Positions 48,784 to 57,251 of a DNA stretch of 64,000 nt are shown here, one piece after another (positions within the stretch are counted from its first letter, which is position 1; each line of letters opens with the position of its first letter). The stretch is taken from contig NZ_VWXK01000026.1 of NCBI RefSeq assembly GCF_011752565.1, positions 1-64,000 of the forward strand. Direction: 5' to 3'. The stretch comes from Pantoea sp. Ap-967 (GTDB lineage Bacteria; Pseudomonadota; Gammaproteobacteria; Pseudomonadales; Pseudomonadaceae). The notes under the pieces were generated by a model. That model made no database searches, had not been told where the DNA came from, and was given only the letters and a program-made list of their open reading frames with translations. The position numbers and the translations under genes were made by a program.

Positions 48784-49449
48784 CTAGAAAACCCCATGCA
48801 CCCGCACAACCACCCCCAGAAACTCACACCCCTCTTCACACACAAGGGCCGGATAACTGCTGTTCAGCGCCTTGAGATACCGCTGCCCACCCTCCTCGGC
48901 CAGTTCACGCAAAATCGCCGTTTTCCCCGGCTGCCGCGCAATCACCAAACGCCCAGGCTCTGCCTCCAACCCAGCATCCACGAGCACCCGCATTCCCTGG
49001 GGCACGCTACGGCCACTGGCGGAGCTCATGGCATCGTTCTCCACGGTCAGCCAGAACGCCTTGCCTTGGGCAAAATATTCGGTTTGCTCGAACACCATCG
49101 CATTCTCAGGCTCTGCAGCCCCCAGCTCATCCCAACCACGAACGGGGTAGCGAAAGCACACGATGTATTGCATGAGGTCGATTTCATCATCATCCTCGAC
49201 AATCGCATATCGGCCCTTGTCCTCACCCACCTGGCCAAGCACGCGCAGTACCATGCTGACATGGTAATGCGGCATGCCCAGCTCGACGAAGACACGGTTC
49301 ATCGACTCGACCTTCGGTTGGCGCCGTTTGCCCAACCAATGGCCGATGCTGCCTTGAGACACCCCAACGCGCTCGGCGAGCTGCTCCTGGGAGATATCGA
49401 GTTCCTCGATCCGCTCACGGACGAGGGCAATCCATTTATCCATATTCAT
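48784..49449 (-). CDS. XRE/S24-type repressor with altered protease site
   Basis: About 221 residues. An N-terminal helix-turn-helix (ISQEQLAERVGVSQGSIGHW) is followed by a C-terminal LexA/CI-like S24 fold (WLTVEND, VPQGMRVLVDAG, GGQRYLKALNSSYP). In autocleaving relatives the nucleophile lies in a D-S-M motif and the general base Lys in the strand before GGxxYLKxLN. Here they read D-A-M and L-R-E-L, so both catalytic residues look replaced. No clear Ala-Gly cleavage site is seen around RYPVRGWDELGAA. It should therefore bind DNA without RecA-stimulated self-cleavage. Starts at 49443, 49449 or 49491 are possible; none has a strong ribosome-binding site. Divergent from the DUF6124-like gene. 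Confidence 0.8.
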   Translation of the reverse strand: MNMDKWIALVRERIEELDISQEQLAERVGVSQGSIGHWLGKRRQPKVESMNRVFVELGMPHYHVSMVLRVLGQVGEDKGRYAIVEDDDEIDLMQYIVCFRYPVRGWDELGAAEPENAMVFEQTEYFAQGKAFWLTVENDAMSSASGRSVPQGMRVLVDAGLEAEPGRLVIARQPGKTAILRELAEEGGQRYLKALNSSYPALVCEEGCEFLGVVVRVHGVF

Positions 49450-49484
49450 CGCTGGCACGATACGGACTGCCCTCTGGCGCTCAA

Positions 49485-49540
49485 TAAACATTCAGTATTA
49501 TTTACCCAAAGGCGCATGACTACTTTAAGTATTAAAATTA
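49485..49540. promoter_or_regulatory. Candidate operators between repressor and DUF6124-like gene
   Basis: The heptamer AGTATTA occurs twice (49494-49500 and 49528-49534), 34 bp apart, in a short AT-rich spacer between divergent genes. This is the usual place for autoregulation by an XRE repressor. Confidence 0.4.
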
Positions 49541-49579
49541 GCCAGACCCCACGCCCATAGGCCATCCACAGGTATCAGG

Positions 49580-49891
49580 ATGAAACCACCGAAAAAAGAC
49601 GTAACAGATCTCGACAGCGACGCCGCCCGCCGCGCCCTGGATTACTACCTCAACCCCAACCCGCCACGCGCGGACGAGAACAACCCGGTCTGGACCCTGC
49701 ACAAAGGCGTCACCGCCGACCAGGCGCAGGAACATGCCATCGCCCTGCTACGCTGCGCCGCCGCCACGGCCCACGAAACCGCCGCTCATCAGGACGGCAG
49801 TACCCGCGAGCTGACCTTCGCGTTGATGCACATGATGGACATGGCCAGGGCTCTGCTGGAGCACAACCGCGCCGTGCAGAAAGCCTCGTAG
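49580..49891 (+). CDS. DUF6124/DUF3077-like small protein
   Basis: 103 residues, hydrophilic and helical, no membrane segment. It starts MKPPKKDVTDLDSDAARRAL and has a conserved-looking helix ELTFALMHMMDMARALLEHN. It resembles the small multi-copy Pseudomonas proteins annotated DUF6124 or DUF3077. Function unknown. Its divergent pairing with the repressor gene suggests it is a target of that repressor. Confidence 0.7.
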   Translation: MKPPKKDVTDLDSDAARRALDYYLNPNPPRADENNPVWTLHKGVTADQAQEHAIALLRCAAATAHETAAHQDGSTRELTFALMHMMDMARALLEHNRAVQKAS

Positions 49892-50002
49892 GCCAGGAAA
49901 AAGAAGGGAGAAAACGTGATGGCCGGAACGGCGAAAGTCCCCGATTGCCGGGACAAGGCAGTGCTCCGGAAAAATATTTTCACCGGATGACAGAAAAATC
50001 AT

Positions 50003-50030
50003 TTGACTGGCAAATGATAACGATTATTAT
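50003..50030 (+). promoter_or_regulatory. prrF promoter overlapped by Fur box
   Basis: -35 TTGACT (50003-50008), 16-bp spacer, -10 TATTAT (50025-50030). The Fur box TGATAACGATTATTA (50015-50029) matches 13 of 15 positions of the 7-1-7 Fur consensus and covers the -10, as expected for iron repression. Confidence 0.88.
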
Positions 50031-50036
50031 TGCACT

Positions 50037-50149
50037 CAGCTGATCGCGAGATCTGCTGGATAACCTGAAAGCTTAGGTCGCTCTCAGATTATCTCCTCAT
50101 CAGGCTAATCACGGTTTTTGACCCGGCTTTTTGCCGGGTCATTTTTTTT
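50037..50149 (+). ncRNA. prrF: PrrF iron-responsive small RNA
   Basis: The sequence contains the PrrF hallmarks: TCGCGAGAT near the 5' end, the antisense core CTCAGATTATCTCCTCATCA (50083-50102) followed by GGCTAATCACGG, and a rho-independent terminator GACCCGGC/GCCGGGTC (50120-50140) with eight T's. PrrF RNAs are made when iron is scarce and repress mRNAs of iron-containing proteins such as sodB and sdh. The 5' end near 50037 is inferred from the promoter. Only one copy is in the window; in P. aeruginosa two copies are in tandem. Confidence 0.92.
50120..50149 (+). terminator. Rho-independent terminator of prrF
   Basis: 8-bp GC-rich stem GACCCGGC/GCCGGGTC, 5-nt T loop, then a run of eight T's. 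Confidence 0.92.
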
Positions 50150-50232
50150 GGCTCTTCAGGCTAATGAAGATCGTTGATGGCCGCCATGATAGCAAAAGTG
50201 TGTCAGGGCGTGAACGCTCATTACAAAACTTT

Positions 50233-50282
50233 GCGGAATCAGCACTTGAGAATCAATCTCGTTTCGCCTACGCTAATTCCGC
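50233..50282. promoter_or_regulatory. Fur-like box inside an inverted repeat upstream of the sigma4-FecR-like gene
   Basis: GCGGAAT (50233-50239) and ATTCCGC (50276-50282) are inverted. Between them lies TTGAGAATCAATCTCGTT (50246-50263), which partly resembles Pseudomonas Fur boxes. It sits about 70-95 bp before the ATG of the next gene. Confidence 0.4.
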
Positions 50283-50329
50283 ATCAAGGACGATGCCCCC
50301 ACCCCTACCCCTTGAGCAAGGAGCTGTCC

Positions 50330-50845
50330 ATGACCCGTCTGCTGCTGCCCCTTGAGCACCCCACGCCTTCGCGCGAGCACACTGCCGAGCATGAACTGCT
50401 GCATGGGCTCAAACGCCTGCCACGGCGTGTACAGCAAGTGTTCCTGCTCAACCGCCTCGACCAACTGGATTTCGCCAGCATCGCCAAACGCCTCGACCTG
50501 CCGCTGCTGAGCATCGAGCGCAATATGAACCAGGCGCTGCAGCCCGCAAACCTGCAAGCCAATGCCTCGGCCAGCAAGGCTGCCCAATGGTACGTGCGCC
50601 TGCAAAGCCCTGACGTCACCTCGTGCGAGCGTATCGACTTCCGCCGCTGGCTGGATGCCGACCCGTCCCACCTGCAAGCCTTTCATGACACCGAGCTGCG
50701 CTGGCGCAGCCTGCTGGCTCCGGCACGCGAGCTGGGGCAGGATGGCTGGTACCGGCAAGGGCGCGCAGCGCTTTCGCTGGGCGGGTGTTCGGTGGCAGTG
50801 GGCTTTGGTGTGGCTGCGCTGTTGCTGTTTGGGTACTGGGCCTAA
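50330..50845 (+). CDS. Hybrid sigma-70 region 4-like / FecR N-terminal (DUF4880) membrane protein
   Basis: 171 residues. About 18-75 resemble sigma-70 region 4 (LLHGLKRLPRRVQQVFLLNR, then DFASIAKRLDLPLLSIERNM). About 83-125 match the FecR/DUF4880 anti-sigma N-terminus (AAQWYVRLQSPDVTSCERID, then FRRWLDADPSHLQAFHDTE). The last 25 residues form one membrane helix ending the protein (VAVGFGVAALLLFGYW). It lacks sigma region 2 and the periplasmic FecR domain, so it is neither a working ECF sigma factor nor a complete anti-sigma factor. AAGGAG lies before the ATG. Its position just after prrF and a Fur-like box fits iron-linked expression. Role unknown; a fusion relic or a self-contained sigma-binding membrane protein are both possible. 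Confidence 0.72.
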   Translation: MTRLLLPLEHPTPSREHTAEHELLHGLKRLPRRVQQVFLLNRLDQLDFASIAKRLDLPLLSIERNMNQALQPANLQANASASKAAQWYVRLQSPDVTSCERIDFRRWLDADPSHLQAFHDTELRWRSLLAPARELGQDGWYRQGRAALSLGGCSVAVGFGVAALLLFGYWA

Positions 50846-50850
50846 GCCCA

Positions 50851-53412
50851 TTACAGGGTGAACCGGGCTTCACCTGCATCCTGCTGATCAAACAAGGTAC
50901 GCGGCAGCTTGAAGCCTTTGAACGGCTGCTGGGTGATCGGGTTATAGGCCTTTTCCGAGCGCAGTTGGTAACGAACTGCGCCATCGCCCGCCCTGAAGGT
51001 CAGGTCTACCGTCGTTTGCGTGCGCCCGTTCAGCCCGCCCCGGCTGAGCAGGCGAAACATCGACCAGGGCCCACGATATTCCAGGCTGCTGCTGTTGCCG
51101 TTCTGGCGCAGCAAGGTCAGCGTGCTGCGTGCATGCTCAGGGTTCGGCCATACGATACCCGTCATCGGGCCAGTGCCATGGGTGTAGGCAATCTGCTGCC
51201 CCGCCACTTCGAGCAGGCTGGTGCGCTGGTTGCCACTGAGGCCCAAGGGTTCGATGCTGAACTGCACACTCAACTGGCCACGGTGGTCGAAAAAGCTTTC
51301 GCGGATGCGTGCTGCGTTTTCCAGCTGTTCGATCACATCGGCACGGAACAGCCCGCCACCTGCAGTTTTTGCGTACCCCCCTTTCAGGTTTTCCTTCAGG
51401 ACGGTATCCAGGTAGCGAGCCTGAAACTGCTGCAGCCGCCCGCTGGGGCCGAAGAACGCCGCGAAGTCGTCCAGCGCAGCATCCTCAGCGCGCACCACGA
51501 AGGGATAGCGCCGCGCCAGGCGCTCCTCGAAGAAGCCATGGATATCGGCCTGCCAACGGCGCTCCAACTCCTGCAGCGCCTCATTCAACATCACCTGCGC
51601 AGTTTGTTCGGCCACCGACTCGATGTGTTGGCGGATTGGCTCAGGCAGGCCGATGGCAATGCGCTGCAAGGTCGTTATGGGGTCGCCACCCTTGGTTGCC
51701 GAGCGCTCAAGAACAGCATCCAGCGCCGCGCTGCCCCGGTTCGGGCTGTCTTGGACGGCCCTGGCATAGTCATGCAGGGCCTTGATCGCACCCAGGGTTT
51801 CTTCGTAAAAGCTTGGGCGCTCACCCTTGGCTTCCATGACCTCGTTCAAGGCAGCGAAGGCTACGCGAATATCTGCCGTTTGGCTTACGGGTAACGGCTC
51901 GGGCAGTGGCTCGGCCACCGGGGCGGTACTGCCATCACCTTCCACAAGCACTGGCTGCGGCTGAAGCTGCGTGTTGTCTCGCACCGTTTCCAGCAACCGG
52001 CGATGTCGGAGAAGCGATGCAGGGTTGCAGCAGCGGCGGCGATGGCCAGCAGGCTGATGCTGGAGCCGACCCAAAGGCTGCGGCGTTTGCGGCGGGTGAC
52101 CCTCAGGTTGTCGCCGGCCAGGCCGGCTTCTGGATAGAGGATTTGCTGGAAAATCTGCTGGGCGAAGTAAGGCGAGGCCTTGAGGCCGGGTTTAAGCGCC
52201 TCCCGCAATGGCCTGGGCACGCGGTACCGCTGCGCTGACTCGCGCAAGAAAGCGTTCTCGATTTCACCCTGCTGCATGACGGAAGACAGGTACAAACCAC
52301 GCACCAGGGGTGCGGTGGTAAAACGGTCGCTTGCCAGGGCTTCGTGCAGAAAGGCCATCAACGCCGGGCGCAACCCGGCAAACTGGGCCTGAAAGGATAA
52401 CAAGCGCTTACGTTGGCTTGCGTCGGTGAGTGCCCCCAAGCCGTCCCGCACGTGGGCCTGCACCAGCTGGATCATTCGGGCGTAATGATCGGAAAAATCG
52501 CTCAACCATGCATCGGACGAACCGCTACGGTCGAGTTTGGCTGTAAAGCCAAACAATGCGTCACGCTGCTCCATTCCCAGCCGGCTGAACAGTTGGCCAA
52601 AACCGTCCAGCAAATCGATTTTGCTCAGCACGATGTAGAGCGGCAAACGCAGCCCCAACTCATTGCTGAGCTCGAACAGCCGGGCACGCAATGCGTGTGC
52701 AAGGGCCACGCGTTGTGCCGGGGTAGCATGCAGCAGCGCTGCCAGGTCCACCACCAGTATCACGCCATTGAGCGCTTTGCCTGGGCGGTTGCGAGTGAGC
52801 CAGCCGAGCAAGTGAACCCATAGCCTGGCCGGGTTACCTGGCGGTACTGACGGCTCGCTAGTGTTTGCGGCAAGCGGTTGACGGGTCGGGATTATGCCTT
52901 GGGTAATGAAGTCCCCTGGCGGGTCGAGGATGATTGCATGGTCACTGACCCACCACTTCACAGCCTGGGCCGGCTGCTGCTCCTGGCGCCCCAGCGCCTG
53001 CGCCTTGCCGATTTGCGTGAGGGAAAAGCGCTGGCCCGAGCGCTCCAACAGGCTGCTCTTGCCTGCCCGTTCAGCGCCGATCATCAAGTACCGCGGCAAA
53101 CGGTTCATCGCCCGACGGCCACCCACATGGCCCAGGAAGTTCGCCAGCTGCCGGTTCAGTTCGCGCTCCTGATCCTGCACGTGGCCCAATCCGGGGTCCC
53201 GTTCAATCGCATCGGCCTGTTCTCGCTCGTGCCGTAAACGACGAACACGCGATCGCGTGACGAACAGCCAGCAAAGTAATAGCAACACCACAAGCAACAC
53301 ACTGGCCATGCCTCGCATTTCTGCGCTTGCCAGCGGTTGATACGCTCGCCATCTCCATTGCGGGCCAAACCACCAAATTGCAACTAGCAATAACAAGATG
53401 CCTGTTCCCGCC
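50851..53412 (-). pseudogene. tssM: tssM (IcmF) pseudogene: 5'-truncated, internally deleted, frameshifted
   Basis: TssM is the large inner-membrane protein of the T6SS, normally about 1100-1250 residues. Here the N-terminal part (about 53412 to 52010) has two membrane helices (ILLLLVAIWWFG and ASVLLVVLLLLCWLF), the Walker-A-like GAERAGKSSLLE and VLSKIDLLDGFG. It then leaves frame just after the third helix. The C-terminal part (about 52000 to 50851, another frame) resumes with FAALNEVMEAKGERPSFYEE and runs to the normal TssM end. The two parts together cover about 830 residues, so some 250-300 residues of the middle periplasmic region appear lost. The natural start codon is also missing, because the gene meets the truncated effector head to head near 53400. 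It should be non-functional. Confidence 0.85.
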
Positions 53413-56049
53413 CCTGCAGTCGGCCAAGCCCTATGGGCTAAGGCTGCTGCGCCCGGGCAGTTATCTCTACCTGTTCTACTTCCACCAGGGGCGCATGAAA
53501 ACCCGCCATTACCAGGTGACCGAGGACGTGCGCTTCGCCCACCTGTGGTGGACACCAGAGGACTACAACAGCGACGCACCCGGCAGCCACGCACACCCGG
53601 ACACCGCCCGTGCCGCCTACCACGTATTGGCACCCGAAACCCGTATCGCTGACAGGGTGTACCTGATGGTCAGCGAAGCCTTGCTCAGCCACGCCACCCT
53701 GTGGCGCATTGAGCAGGACGACGGCGGCCTGCGCAGCCAGCTTGCCACTGCCATGCAACCGGCAGGCTCGCCCAAGCAGCCGCATGTGTTCGATTCAGCC
53801 CATGCCGGCAATGCCTTGGCTGACCTAAAGCCTTCCGGCACCGCCGGCATATTCCCCCTTTTCGCAGGCCCCTCCAAGCGCCCGGACTTCATGGCTCGCT
53901 ATGGCCAGGCCTTGATAAACCTAACCCGTCAACTAGGCCCACGCCCAGGCGTAAGCCCATTGGCAGTGGCCCTGCATGACCCCATCGGGATAGTGAGCGA
54001 ACTTCACCACTTGGTGACCCTGGCCGTTGAAAGAAAGACCCGCTACGCCGGCCAGCACGCCCACCGCCTGCAGAGTGCCAATTTCATTGCCGGTTATTTC
54101 AACGCCGCCAACCAGCAGGCCGGAAGCAACGCCGAAACCGCCGAAGCCCTCAAGCGGCAGCGCAAATTGCTGGATTACGAAGGCGCAATGCGCTTCCCCG
54201 ATCTGTATGCCCAAGAACTGGCGAAGCTGGACAACGCTGTGGCCGAAACGGTCGCGGATGTTATCGCCTGGGTTCGACTGATCGATGCCGAGCAATTACT
54301 GGGCAAGGCGCTGGAAACCTTCGACTTGCAGGTCAAGGCAGTGGCGGATGCTTACGAAGAAACCGTGTTCGACTGCCTGGGTGGATTGGTGCATTGCAGT
54401 GAAGGTCGGGATTTACTGCATGACGTTGTGATGATGCCGACCGACCAGAGCCCGTTCTGGTTGGCGGTGGGCAATGGCAGCGAATTGCTGGCCGGCCGGT
54501 TCAAGGAAAAGGCCGGAGATCTCGTCAAAGGGGCGTTTGCGGTGGTGGATAACTACCTCGACGAGCACGCCGGTACACCTGCGACCAATGCATTGATGGG
54601 GTTACTTCAGGCACTGCCAACCATTCATAAGGCGGATGTGTTGGTGCCTAGGCTCAAGGCTGTGGTGGAGATTCGGTTTAATGCCACGATAGTTATGCAC
54701 GAAATGAATCTCGCAGATTTTGTTCGACAAGCCAAGGAGTTTCAAACCCCAGAAATTCTTGAAGAAAATAAACTTAAGCACTGGAAATCGCCACGCGCCA
54801 GTGCCAACCAAATCAAATTCACAGTCCAAATAAAAATTTACGAATTAATTAAGATTGGAGAAACAACTTACCAAACAACAAATCCATCCCATAGCACCAC
54901 CCAAAACAACCACCTTTCAAAAAAAGAAACCAACCTGTTTTTACGCACAAAACATACACTAAGCTCAGGACTCGGACCTTCACTAGCAGGACTCGGAGGG
55001 TATTTAGCGATAACAAACCTAACCAACACCATAAAAGCAGCGAGAAATAGCAATGAAACAGTTTTCAGTGTATTCGAACTGGTAGGCGCCAGCGCAACGC
55101 TAATAGGTGCAGGAATTGAACTCACCACCACAGCACTGTCACTAAAGCTCCAGATCGCCGGACAGAAAACGGGCTTATCTACAATGAAATATTTGTCTTC
55201 AAAATTTGGCGTATCATTTTTTGGAGCAGGCGGAGCCGGGCTAGTTTCTCTGATTGACAGCGCAAAAGGTATCCGAGCAGTCAAAGAAAAAAACACTGAA
55301 CAAGCAGCTATGTATTTTGGCTCTGCTATCGCAGGAGGGGTCATAGCTCTCGCTTCATGGGCGGGAGGGACAGCAGCAGCGGCAGGTGCAATAAGTACAG
55401 CTGGCCCAGTTACGGTATTAGGGCTCACACCACCAGGATGGTCGATTTTAGCATTAATTTCACTTGGCGCAGCTATAGCATTTTCAGCAGGCGTTGATTT
55501 AACAAAGCATGGGCCGGTAGAAATATGGTTAAAACATAGTGCCTGGGGAAAACATTTCAAGCATTACACAAACCTCGAAGAACTTAATGCCGTGCATAAT
55601 TTGCATTATCGCCCTCGCATATCGGCTGACTGGCAGCAAACCTTCGGATTTCGGGTGGGAACCCTCCGAATCACGTATCAACTCCCACATTCCAGCGACA
55701 TACCAACCGAAGAGTTCCAAACTCGACTATCACTCTCACTACATGAAAAAAACTCAAACAAATAACGGGCCCTATAGCACATAACACAGAAAAACGAGCT
55801 ACCAACTATGAGATTGAGTGCCTGGTCACTCCTACGTTTCATGGTGGAAAACCAAATGGCTGGAGTATTCAAATGCACCAATCCGCAAAAGTCTGGCTAG
55901 AGTACTTATTCATCCCAGACACTGCGCAACCCGATATTTATTTTCAACAAAACGGAGCGCCGTCTCCGCTAGAATTTAGAGCACCCGATCTATTTTCAGA
56001 AATCATAGACCCAGCCAAGCTAGAATTGATTGAGCCCCCTAAAAAATGA
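53400..56049 (+). pseudogene. VasX-like / BTH_I2691-type T6SS effector, 5'-truncated, frame break near 3' end
   Basis: From about 53400 the frame reads CLFPPLQSAKPYGLRLLRPG, the opening of the VasX N-terminal region; the preceding codons are antisense tssM, so the original start is lost. The main frame ends at 55765. It contains several glycine/alanine-rich hydrophobic segments near 54990-55510 (FELVGASATLIGAGIELTTT, SAIAGGVIALASWAGGTAAA, WSILALISLGAAIAFSAGV), fitting a pore-forming effector. At 55746-55752 an A7 run forms the slippery heptamer A-AAA-AAC in frame. The -1 frame stays open for about 98 codons (YEIECLVTPTFHGGKPNGWS and onward) and stops at 56049, overlapping the next ATG (ATGA). 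Base composition falls sharply after about 54660. Without its start it is probably not expressed as a full effector. Confidence 0.78.
55746..55752 (+). other. A-AAA-AAC slippery run at the effector frame break
   Basis: Zero-frame codons GAA AAA AAC give the canonical X-XXY-YYZ heptamer. Slippage by -1 here enters exactly the open frame that continues to 56049. One lost A (A8 to A7) would equally explain the break. Confidence 0.6.
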
Positions 56050-56984
56050 CGGCAATAAAAAAACTACCGAAAAACCTTCGCTTCGGGGGTAAAAAGTTAT
56101 ACCACGGCACCCAGCAGCCTTCTCTTCCAGATTCTGACGGGGTACATCGCATCAATGACAAATGCATCGAAATCAACACCTACGCCAACATTGTTAGAAG
56201 CGGAAGCGCCGGCTTCATTGGCGTCTCGATTCTAGCATCCATCATAATATCAATTATGATTACCCTGGTGCTTGGCACAGATACAGAAACGCTTCTAGCC
56301 ATATTAATGGCCAGCCCTTCGCTACCCTTATTTTCTATTGTATTTTATTTTGCCAGCGGGGCTCATCGGTACCGAGGATCATACATCCGAATTAACCGAA
56401 ACACACGAAAGCTCTACTTCATACATCCAAACAACCCAAACTATATGCACGTTATTGATTGGGACAGTATCGAAGGCTTAGCTGGATTCATACCCATTGT
56501 AACTTCGCACGGCTATACCACGAGGCATCCTCTCTATCTCTTCGGCACCGACTACGCCATGACGCCTCCCACAGAAATATTCGCTGCATGTGGAAACTCT
56601 GGAGCTCTTGATGGTGGTCAGTCAGCTCAATCACTTTGGGCATACCTACAGCATTACATGACCCATGGCGCAAAAGACTTGCCCTCACCACCAAATCAAA
56701 CTGCAACAGTGAGCCGACGAGACGCAACGCTTCAGCCATACCGAGAGTGGACGGATGATTTCCGAAAACAGCTTTGTAAAAAACACGGCTGGCTATGGGC
56801 TCCCTTCACAATTCCCGAATATATATTTTTGCTGCTTTTTCACGCCTACCCCAATAGTGTCGAAGCGTGTATTCAATACAATGTACCCTTCGTTAAATTT
56901 CCTCGCGAAATCGACGTAATCTGCGGCTTCGCCGAAAAACGGAAACCGGTAATACGTGTAAATGGTGTGAAACTTGATCAGTAA
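56046..56984 (+). CDS. DUF6708-like membrane protein A, candidate effector immunity protein
   Basis: 312 residues. Two adjacent membrane helices at about 57-100 (FIGVSILASIIISIMITLVL; PSLPLFSIVFYFASG) and another near 262-278 (WAPFTIPEYIFLLLFHAY). The soluble middle has YIRINRNTRKLYFIHPNN and GLAGFIPIVTSHGYTTRHPL, shared with the next gene. Its ATG overlaps the stop of the effector's -1 frame, so the two are translationally coupled, the usual layout of effector and immunity genes. AT-rich. Membrane immunity proteins are expected for pore-forming effectors; the function is inferred from context. Confidence 0.75.
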   Translation: MTAIKKLPKNLRFGGKKLYHGTQQPSLPDSDGVHRINDKCIEINTYANIVRSGSAGFIGVSILASIIISIMITLVLGTDTETLLAILMASPSLPLFSIVFYFASGAHRYRGSYIRINRNTRKLYFIHPNNPNYMHVIDWDSIEGLAGFIPIVTSHGYTTRHPLYLFGTDYAMTPPTEIFAACGNSGALDGGQSAQSLWAYLQHYMTHGAKDLPSPPNQTATVSRRDATLQPYREWTDDFRKQLCKKHGWLWAPFTIPEYIFLLLFHAYPNSVEACIQYNVPFVKFPREIDVICGFAEKRKPVIRVNGVKLDQ

Positions 56985-57251
56985 GCACCGCTCACGACAG
57001 CCCGGCTTCGAGAAAGCAACTTCGCCGGCCCTTACCCAATCAGCCATTCGCCAAGGATCGCACCCTCTGCAATTCATACTCGGCACCGGCACTCAGGAGC
57101 AATCTCGACTGATGGATTCCGACAACCGCCTCCTAGCCATTCCCAGACCGACCACCGCAAGGGATCAGAAATACTCCTGCAATTTCAAGCGCGCGATCTC
57201 CGCCCTCGTAGAGGCGAGCAAATTTAATTCATTTCGAGATCCAGTTAGATT
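56985..57251 (+). other. Spacer between DUF6708 genes with an open frame remnant
   Basis: 267 bp. One plus frame, open from 56974 (TTG), ends at 57255 and overlaps the next ATG by ATGA, copying the arrangement at 56046. An internal ATG gives MDSDNRLLAIPRPTTARDQK and onward. I recognise no family. It could be the tail of a lost second effector, or chance. Confidence 0.35.
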
